Below are positions 55,970 to 64,000 of a stretch of DNA of 64,000 nucleotides, one piece after another. Where the stretch lies: the NCBI RefSeq assembly GCF_036324505.1, contig NC_086352.1, positions 5,033,001 to 5,097,000 of the forward strand, in the 5' to 3' direction. How positions within the stretch are numbered: position 1 is the first letter of the stretch; every line of letters starts with the position of its first letter. The translations under genes were made by a program, and so were the position numbers. Below the pieces are notes generated by a model. The model did no database searches, had not been told where the DNA came from, and saw nothing but the letters and a program-made list of their open reading frames with translations. The DNA comes from Eleginops maclovinus. Taxonomy: Eukaryota > Chordata > Actinopteri > Perciformes > Eleginopidae.

Positions 55970-58790
55970 AGATCCGAGTCCAGCGGCGCCTCGTCCACAA
56001 CAAAACACATATTAGCATTAGAGAGCAAACTAACATATTAGCGAGCACTTCATCTGCCGGGACGGGCTCCTCGGGACAATTAGTCATCCGGCGGGGGGAC
56101 AAACACAATTACAGCGAGGCAATAACTGAGTGTGAATAAAAACTCCTGACCTCTGCATCTCGTCTGGTTGCATTAGTATCACAGTGTGAAAGACAAAGCT
56201 AATGGAAGCGCGGCAGAGACAGGCTGCTGATTGGACGTGATATAATTAGAATAATATCCCGTCCGGCGTTAATAACTGAGGGGGAGATAAATAACGGGGA
56301 TCCGTTAATAGCCGGCTGCGTCTTAAATATGCCGAGGCCAGCGCTTCTTCCTGTTTACTCATGGCCCGCTGATCGCCTGGATATTGATGTGGCGGAGCGA
56401 TGGCCGCCGAAGGATCCTCCGCTCCCGGGCGAGGGGGGGCTCTTCATCTTGATTATTCCTCTTGATAAATACATAAAGACGGGCAAAATTACGGCTGTTT
56501 TTCAGGATTATCCCGCCCGTGAATAAGGCTGATAGATGCTCACACTTTACTTTGGAGGATTCTCTGCATCCACAAATATTCATTTAGCTCCTGACAGGAA
56601 GGGAGGCGTTGTTTTGGTCCAAAGTCTTTTAATTGTTTTCCAACCCAGAGGGAAATATTATTTTTCACTTTTAGGAAATGATCAGTGAGCTGCAGCAGCT
56701 GCTAATGAATGAATCTGAAGTCTGACAGGTTTAGTTAGCCGACGTCTATGATTCAGTTTCAGAAGAAGTAAACAAGTATGGTTTGGGTTTCTGTCTGCGG
56801 TTCAAACATGGACTTCTATCCCTAATTAAAGCTCGTCTTTAGAGCCTTTCAGTCATGTTTCAACAGTACAAGAAAGAGATTGATGCACGTTAACCGTTTC
56901 AAATGTGATTTATTAGCCGCACTACAAAGCTTAAAATCAACATTTGTCTTCGACTTATTCATCCACATTTCGACTTGTGCGCTTTGAGACCAAACACACA
57001 TCTTATCCGTCTATTATTCCCTGTAGGAGTCGGGGCGTTAATGACACTAAATGACCTCTGACTGACACTTTCAATCACACTCAATTCACTTTCATCAATC
57101 AATTGTGACTAATTAATTTACACCAACTCTGTTCTTTGTTTAGTGACCTTCTGATGTGATGTGTGAAGGAACACATACAGTTTAAATCCAGTATCTTTAT
57201 TGATAACCTTTAAACAAAGAAAGCAGATTTACTGACGAGTTTCTGTCATCCTGAAGTTTTAGTTTAAGGAAAAAGAGAATCAAACAATTCACTTCAAATT
57301 CTGATTCCTGGAGCTAGTTTAGTCCGTTTATAGTCAAATGAAAGTTCCTAATCAGAGTTTTTTCAATTAAATACAGCGTGAGGCGCTGACGTCACTGCCG
57401 GTCTAAATTAAGCCCCGCCCACTTTCAGGTTAAAATCCTGCATTAAAATAATAGTGTCTTCATGTCTTAAAGCTGTGAGTCATATATTGCACCTCCAACA
57501 ACAAATAGATCCAGAGTTCCTTTACTTCCTCTCCAGAAGAAAGGAGAGTAAAGAAAGGATCAGAAATCTCAGTCTCAGTGTCAGCCTGCTGCCTGCCACT
57601 CGTCCCCCGCAGACCCACCGGACATCCATCCCCTATTTATCCTCCGTAAGCTGTCTCCGCCGTCTGACCAGACATCTGACCCCATCTCCATATCTCTGGA
57701 CTCAGTAAACCCTTTCTGACCAGCAGAGAGATTGTTTCCTGGCAGCACTTTAACGGACAGACATTATCATATATTAATACATTGGGCCCTTTACAGATTT
57801 AGGTTATAAGACGGTCCCTCAAAGGAATGATCACTGAGCACATTGAGGAGCAGGATTGCTTCCATTACATTACTTTCTGACACCTAATAAAATTCACATA
57901 TATATACTGTGAAATAAAATGATGTATACTGTCACGGATTATGTCCCATTTACCAAATGTGCACAGCATGAACATGCATAAGATTTAGAGACTAAACATC
58001 AGAAGGATTATAAAAATAATGTCATGTAAAGCTGAAAGAGAAATGTGAGAGCAGGGTCCGTCTCTGTAGGCCGGTCATCCAGTGGAACGTCAACAGATTG
58101 AAATAAACAGAAGTTTGAAATTCTTGCTGTAAAGTTGAGAAACATCATCCTCTACTCGTGCCTTTATTACTTCTCTTGCACTTTCAGGTAGTATGAGGAG
58201 TGTGTGTGAGTGTGTGTGGACGTGAGAAGCAGAGAGCGTATGAACCCGGTGAGAGGAACCTCATTACTGTCACATCCTGCAGCGATTCACGCCCCGCACA
58301 CTTCACCTGCAGGAGGAAATACGGGAGGGAACACGGCGAGAAGACGTGAACATCCATCGCACTTCAAATATTATCTCACGGCGTCAGGACTGATGGAGCT
58401 CCGGGCCGCGGTGACGCTCCCATCATCCATCTGTGCAGGAGCAAGGACTCCATTACTCTACCTCTGCCGCCGCTCCCTGATAGTGTGCACGTTTGCATCA
58501 ATCAACAGAGAGCATTCTGATCACAGCGTAATGCTTTATGAGAGGCGGGAGGACACATAATGACTCCCCTCTCGTTCTGCCCCGCAGGATTAATCCGGGC
58601 CTCGGCGGCGAGAGGAAGAGGAAGAGGAAGGGGCCGCCTGCTCGATGACTTCCTGTTAATAATATTCCTACACGCGGCCGAGGAGAAGATCTTGAATTGT
58701 TCCGCTCGATGTTAGCGTTGACTGAATTAACCCCGCCCTCCCCAGAGTGAGTTAGAGGCGACCCCACAGGATTAAAGCAGTGTTCATCCT
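55970..58790. other. Gene-poor, candidate conserved noncoding blocks
   Basis: CpG-containing, ATTA-rich segments stand out at about 56040-56110, 56240-56530 and 58340-58700 between plainer AT-rich DNA. No splice-supported exon was found. A 60-bp block at 57583-57645 resembles 54359-54420. Confidence 0.35.

Positions 58791-58793
<3 letters not shown>

Positions 58794-58871
<78 letters not shown>
58794..58871. repeat. (TG)n microsatellite
   Basis: About 39 TG units. Confidence 0.95.
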
Positions 58872-58873
<2 letters not shown>

Positions 58874-58879
58874 TGCTGC

Positions 58880-60595
58880 ACTGCAGAAGTAGTTCCGTGT
58901 CTTATTTTAGTGCCAGCGCTGCCAATTAAGTTTCCACAGATATGGAAATAAAAGTGACAGACGTGGTAGAGCTCCTCTTTCTCAAATCCAGAAATCAGCT
59001 CTATTTTCTGCTTCTAATAAACTCAGATCTAGTTGGATGTGTTCCGCTGCCAACAAACGGGACGGGCAGTGTTTTATTTCCAAGAACTACGAGGGAATTA
59101 GAGATTAAAGATAAAGTCTGCTAATTAACGATCAGCAGCAAAAGAGCGGGAACACACGTTGGTACCAAAACAGAACGCATGAAGACGTGTGTGTGTGTGT
59201 AACGTGTGTGTGTTCTACTGTCCACTGTCGGTTGGTGTTTATATTTTAGAACTGTTTATTTCTACTCATTTAATTTCTAATGATGTGCAATGCCTTGTTC
59301 AACTTGGGTGTAACATGGCTGTAATAACAGACTGTGATTGGGCTTTGATAGGGGTGTATTAATGTGTAATATGGAGGTAATGTAGAAAAAACCAATCGAG
59401 TCATTTTGTAATTGATTTTCCATTGAAGGATTGAAGCATTCAGGCTCATTTCACTCAAAGTCTTCATTTAAAGTCCTGTAAATGTGTGTCAGTGTATCGA
59501 CGAGCTAAATATCACCGATAATCAATCAATGAAACAGGGATCAGATGTTTTGATGAAATGACGTGTTCTTTATTCAAGTGCTCGTCTGTTTTCCATAGAG
59601 ATGCAGAGTGAGCCTCTTGAAATCAGAAGAAGCAGCACATGTTTAATTCATCCCCCCGTTGATCCACCGCGGGCCCTGTTTATCTCCGCTCTGTACTTCT
59701 GTTTAAAGCCAGTTGTTGACAACTCTTGAGCATGTCAAACTATCACCGCTAATAATTGCTTAAGGAGCTGGAACTTTCTGCAAATGTTGGTTCCAGCACA
59801 AAACACTCCGCCTCCTCGCGCCCCTGAACGCCTCTCAGATGCATTTTTAAATTTCCTCTTCAACTCTCAGCGAAAAAGATTCCCTCTGTAATTCAAAGCG
59901 ATGGCTGCGAGAGGAAGGAATGAAAAAGAATAATGCAGCGCCTTCTTCCGAGACGTGGCGCTCGGCGAGGAGGAAACTGTCAAGTGCTGCTCTTTTCTGA
60001 TTAGTTTCCATTCTCCCTCGCTGTGGCTTTTTGTTCTTGACCCAGGAATCCTAAAGAGCTTCTTCTTCTGTGGTGGGAATAATAATGTTATGCTGAGGAA
60101 GATGAATGGGTACAAGCGCTGGCCCCAGGCGGTACACACCTCTCTCTCTGGGTCAGCGGCGCTCCTCTTCACACGGAGCTGCCAGTTGATTAATCCCAAT
60201 TAGACGGGCTGTCACTTTCCTGCAGAGAGCGGAGGACGGAGGAACAGGAAGGAGGATTTTACCGCCCGTCTGTCAGATAATGAGTGTCTCACAGAAACAG
60301 ACTTTAAACATCTCCCTCACCGAGGAGGAGACAGGAAGCAGACATTTACCCAGCGCCAGGGCGGTACTCTTTCTGGAGAACACATCTAATGACTGTTTGA
60401 TAACTGCAGGAAAATAAAACACGATGCGGCACGAAGAAGCAGAACGGTTGGGATCTTAGTTTCAGTTCAGAAACATCGGCAATAACCAGCAGATCAAAAG
60501 AGAGCTTTAAAGTATTGGGTCCTGGTCTCACGGCCAACCACTGTGTGATGTGTGCTAACCACAGCGTGTCTGACTCACCACAATCAGCTAGGTGC
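58880..60595. other. Non-coding; no gene seen
   Basis: Unique-looking sequence with a small TG tract near 59188. Short open frames lack family resemblance and splice context. Confidence 0.4.
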
Positions 60596-62010
60596 GCTAA
60601 CCTTAGCACGTGTTGCTAACCTTAGCACGTGTTGCTCATCATGAGTCTGAGTCTGAGTCTTCATCATGAGTCTGAGTCTTCATCATGAGTCTGAGTCTTC
60701 ATCATGAGTTTGAGTCTTCATCATGAGCCTGAGTCTTCATTATGAGCCTGAGTCTTCATCATGAGCCTGAGTCTTCATTATGAGCCTGAGTCTTCATCAT
60801 GAGTCTGAGTCTTCATCATGAGTCTGAGTCTTCATCATGAGTCTGAGTCTTCATCATGAGTCTGAGTCTTCGTCATGAGTCTGAGTCTTCATCCTGAGCC
60901 TGAGTCTTCATCATGAGTCTTCATCATGAGTCTGAGTCTTCATCATGAGCCTTCATCATGAGCCTTAGCCTGACTCTTCATCATGAGTTTGAGTCTTCAT
61001 GAGTCTCAGTCTTCATCATGAGCCTGAGTCTTCATCATGAGCCTGAGACTGAGTCTTCATCATGAGTCTGAGTCTTCATCATGAGCCTGAGTCTTCATCA
61101 TGAGTCTGAGTCTTCATCATGAGTCTGAGTCTTCATCCTGAGCCTGAGTCTTCATCATGAGGTTGAGTCTTCATCATGAGTCTGAGTCTTCATCATGAGC
61201 CTGAGTCTTCATCCTGAGCCTGAGTCTTCATCCTGAGTCTGAGTCTTCATCATGAGCCTGAGTCTTCATCCTGAGCCTGAGTCTTCATCATGAGCCTGAG
61301 TCTTCATCATGAGCCTGAGTTTTCATCCTGAGCCTGAGTCTTCATCCTGAGTCTGAGTCTTCATCATGAGTCTGAGTCTTCATCATGAGTCTGAGTCTTC
61401 ATCATGAGTCTGAGTCTTCATCCTGAGCCTGAGTCTTCATCATGAGTCTGAGTCTTCATCATGAGTCTGAGTCTTCATCATGAGTCTGAGTCTTCATACT
61501 GAGCCTGAGTCTTCATCATGAGTCTGAGTCTTCATCCTGAGCCTGAGTCTTCATCCTGAGCCTGAGTCTTCATCCTGAGTCTGAGTCTTCATCATGAGTC
61601 TGAGTCTTCATCCTGAGCCTGAGTCTTCATCCTGAGCCTGAGTTTTCCTCATGAGTCTGAGTCTTCATCCTGAGCCTGAGTCTTCATCATGAGTCTGAGT
61701 CTTCATCATGAGCCTGAGTCTTCATCATGAGTCTGAGTCTTCATCATGAGCCTGAGTCTTCATCATGAGCCTGAGTCTTCATCCTGAGCCTGAGTCTTCA
61801 TCCTGAGCCTGAGTTTTCCTCATGAGTCTGAGTCTTCATCCTGAGCCTGAGTCTTCATCATGAGTCTGAGTCTTCATCATGAGCCTGAGTCTGAGTCTTC
61901 ATCATGAGCCTGAGTCTTCGTCATGAGCCTGAGTCTTCATCCTGAGCCTGAGTCTTCATCATGAGCCTGAGTCTGAGTCTGAGTCTTCATCATGAGCCTG
62001 AGTCTTCAGA
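60596..62010. repeat. 19-bp minisatellite, about 70 units
   Basis: From about 60640 the unit gagtctgagtcttcatcat recurs roughly 70 times, with variants gagcctgag and catcctgag. It is preceded by two 19-bp units of gctaaccttagcacgtgtt, each carrying CACGTG (60607 and 60626). A 19-base period rotates the reading frame, so it is not coding. Confidence 0.95.
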
Positions 62011-62014
62011 GGGT

Positions 62015-63794
62015 CTCTGTGCTGTGGAGGACATCCTGACCCTAACCACACTTATTTCAGGACGACAACCAAAAACACATTCAGAAAACCATTGACCTCC
62101 AGACCAGGGGACAGGAAGTTCTAACACGCTGAGTCTTGTCAGGGTTCAGGACTCGTACCCCTCTACTCCCCCCAGGTGTAAAGGACTTTTCCACAGACTT
62201 CCATAAGGCCTCTCGCTGCAGGACTTCTCTTTTCTCCCGCTCAGCTTCAGCAGGAACTGAGGACTGCAGAACGCTGCTTCTCATAACGCCGTCTCTAAAT
62301 ACAGACCTGGTGTTTATCTGCAGAACGCTGCAGCTGCTCTCTACCCGGCTTCTGTTGGAACAATAAAGCCGGCGTTGTGTTGTTTGTGTGTTTGCCCGGG
62401 TGTCTCACTCTGTCTTCCTGTAATGAACTGAGTGAAGAGCTGAGCGTCTCCTGGCGGCTCGGAGGTTAGCTTTAATGCTCCCTGTTGTCTTTCTGCTTTC
62501 CGCAGGCTGTAAACAACACACTGATAGTCTTTATATTACAGCTCATTAAATATTCATGCAGCTTCTCCTGCGAGAGTCAACAGGGTGTTTGTCTTTAACG
62601 GCAGCGAGACGGCAAATATTTAAAGCTGCATGCAGACAGATGTTTTTCTGGGGAAATGAGTTCACTTTTTCTGCACTGAACGTCTCTCTGTGCTCTTCAG
62701 ACGGAGACACATCAGGTTAGAGCAAATAGATTCATCAGAGGCAGCTGATTGGTTCAATCCCATTAAACACACACAACAACACAATGACCAAATGTTTAAA
62801 CACGCAAAATGCAAAATGTCCTGGAAGTGGACTGCCTGTTCACGTCCATTCAAACGGGTAAAACCAGACACACGTCTGCAGTGATATCTTCTGTATATTT
62901 AAAGTCCACGGACATTAACGGGTCTTCCTCAGAACTTTTTGCTGCCGATAAACAGTTCCTTTCAGGAGCATCAGATCCCATTTGAACTCCAGTGTTCAGC
63001 CACAAAAAGCATTACGCAGATTTAAGTCGGCCTTAAAGAGCGCTGTGGCGGCGGCTCCATCACGGAGAGCAAACAGCACTTTAGGAAACGAGGCGGCGTC
63101 TCTGATGGATCTGCCTCCGCGGCCAGACGCCTCATTTCGGCGGTGCTGGCCCGGCGTTATGGCCGCCATCATCAGATTAATAACCTCCGCTCTGGACCGG
63201 TGCGGCGATTCAGCCACGGGTTAATTAAACATTTACATATAGATGCCCGGCGATCTATTGTAGCGGGGGATAATTTATACCATCAATATGCACTTTAATC
63301 AGGAGCTGCGGGAGGCGTGTGTTAGCGCCCCGTGCTAATTGGCACCATGCTGGCGGCTGTTTTGGAGCTCAGAGACAAACAGAGTTCACTCTCCACTCAC
63401 ACCGTCTCCTCTCTAATGTTTATCCACCTGATGTGTGCTCTTATTCTGACGGGACTCTCCTCCTCCTCCTCGTGCCCCCCGGATGAACCAAAACACGTTT
63501 AAATGTCTTTTATTTGTTCGTTAAGTGCAGATGAATCCTCCGTTAAGGTGTCAGGGCGCTGAGGGTCGGTGTCGGGGGCTTTTAAAGGAGGAGGCTGCAG
63601 TAATTAAGAGACTTTTGAGGCATTTCTTGCACACAGTGGGGTTATTAATGCGGAGAGACGCAGCCAATGACCCCGGACTGATTCCTTAATTAAACCGTCT
63701 CTCACAAAGTGAGAAACAAGGGGTCCCAAGATTAAACTTTTATTGGCATATTCCTGTCTCTCTGAATTCTGTCTTTGTGGCATAGACCTGGGCT

Positions 63795-63840
<46 letters not shown>

Positions 63841-64000
63841 ATCAGTCTAACAGTCCTGTGCTCATTAATGACTATGCGCTGAATGCTCGTGGTGATACAG
63901 ACCTTTTTAAAAACATACTTTTGGCAGTTTTACTCCAACATCGACGTGTGTGTAGTAGAGTGTATTTACTACATTTACATACGTTTACAGCAGCTTTATG
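62015..64000. other. Gene-poor right end with candidate conserved blocks
   Basis: An AATAAA-like caataaagccgg lies near 62360, but no upstream exon was recognised. About 63030-63330 is CpG-rich with ATTA motifs and a YY1-like ggccgccat. A (TG)n array lies at 63798-63838. Confidence 0.4.

Overview
The window looks like nuclear DNA from a ray-finned (teleost) fish. It has intron-split genes with canonical splice sites, very long CA/TG arrays, tRNA-derived SINEs, a CR1/L2/Rex-like LINE, a hAT element, and a fish-type NLR gene (FISNA-NACHT-LRR-B30.2 with exon-encoded N-terminal repeats). No prokaryotic, viral or CRISPR content was seen. The species cannot be told from the sequence.

Layout. (1) About 1.0-6.2 kb, minus strand: the 5' part of a rod cyclic-nucleotide-gated channel beta subunit gene (cngb1). 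Thirteen coding exons of its GARP-like region join in phase, and the rest lies beyond the left edge; a possible 5'UTR exon with OTX/CRX-like motifs sits near 8.5 kb. (2) About 8.8-11.9 kb: a tandem pair of a roughly 1.1-1.4 kb segment whose second copy is full of small deletions, probably an assembly or polishing problem, followed by a noisy minisatellite. (3) 15.5-24.7 kb, plus strand: a complete annexin A2 gene (338 codons, 12 coding exons plus a likely noncoding first exon). (4) 25.9-27.5 kb: a 5'-truncated LINE. (5) 28.4-38.1 kb: an inverted B30.2 fragment, then a plus-strand NLRC3-like gene with a one-base frameshift in its second LRR exon. (6) 39.6-41.0 kb: an internally deleted hAT element with a perfect 8-bp target duplication and a SINE nested inside. 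(7) 41-64 kb: no convincing gene apart from one candidate 78-nt exon at 44.8 kb. This part holds a 72-bp minisatellite split by a SINE, a 19-bp minisatellite of about 1.4 kb, paired interstitial telomeric repeats, and several CpG-rich unique segments that look like candidate conserved regulatory DNA.

The three main genes do not form one pathway: cngb1 acts in rod phototransduction, annexin A2 in calcium-dependent membrane binding, and the NLR in cytosolic innate sensing. The most distinctive shared feature is that at least six splice sites in them abut long CA/TG arrays. In one annexin intron, complementary CA and UG arrays lie at the two ends. I did not find a convincing new multi-gene system. 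The best leads are this splice-site/microsatellite arrangement, an inverted dead copy of a cngb1 GARP exon, and the degraded tandem duplication. All exon borders were read by eye from GT-AG signals, reading phase and family resemblance.
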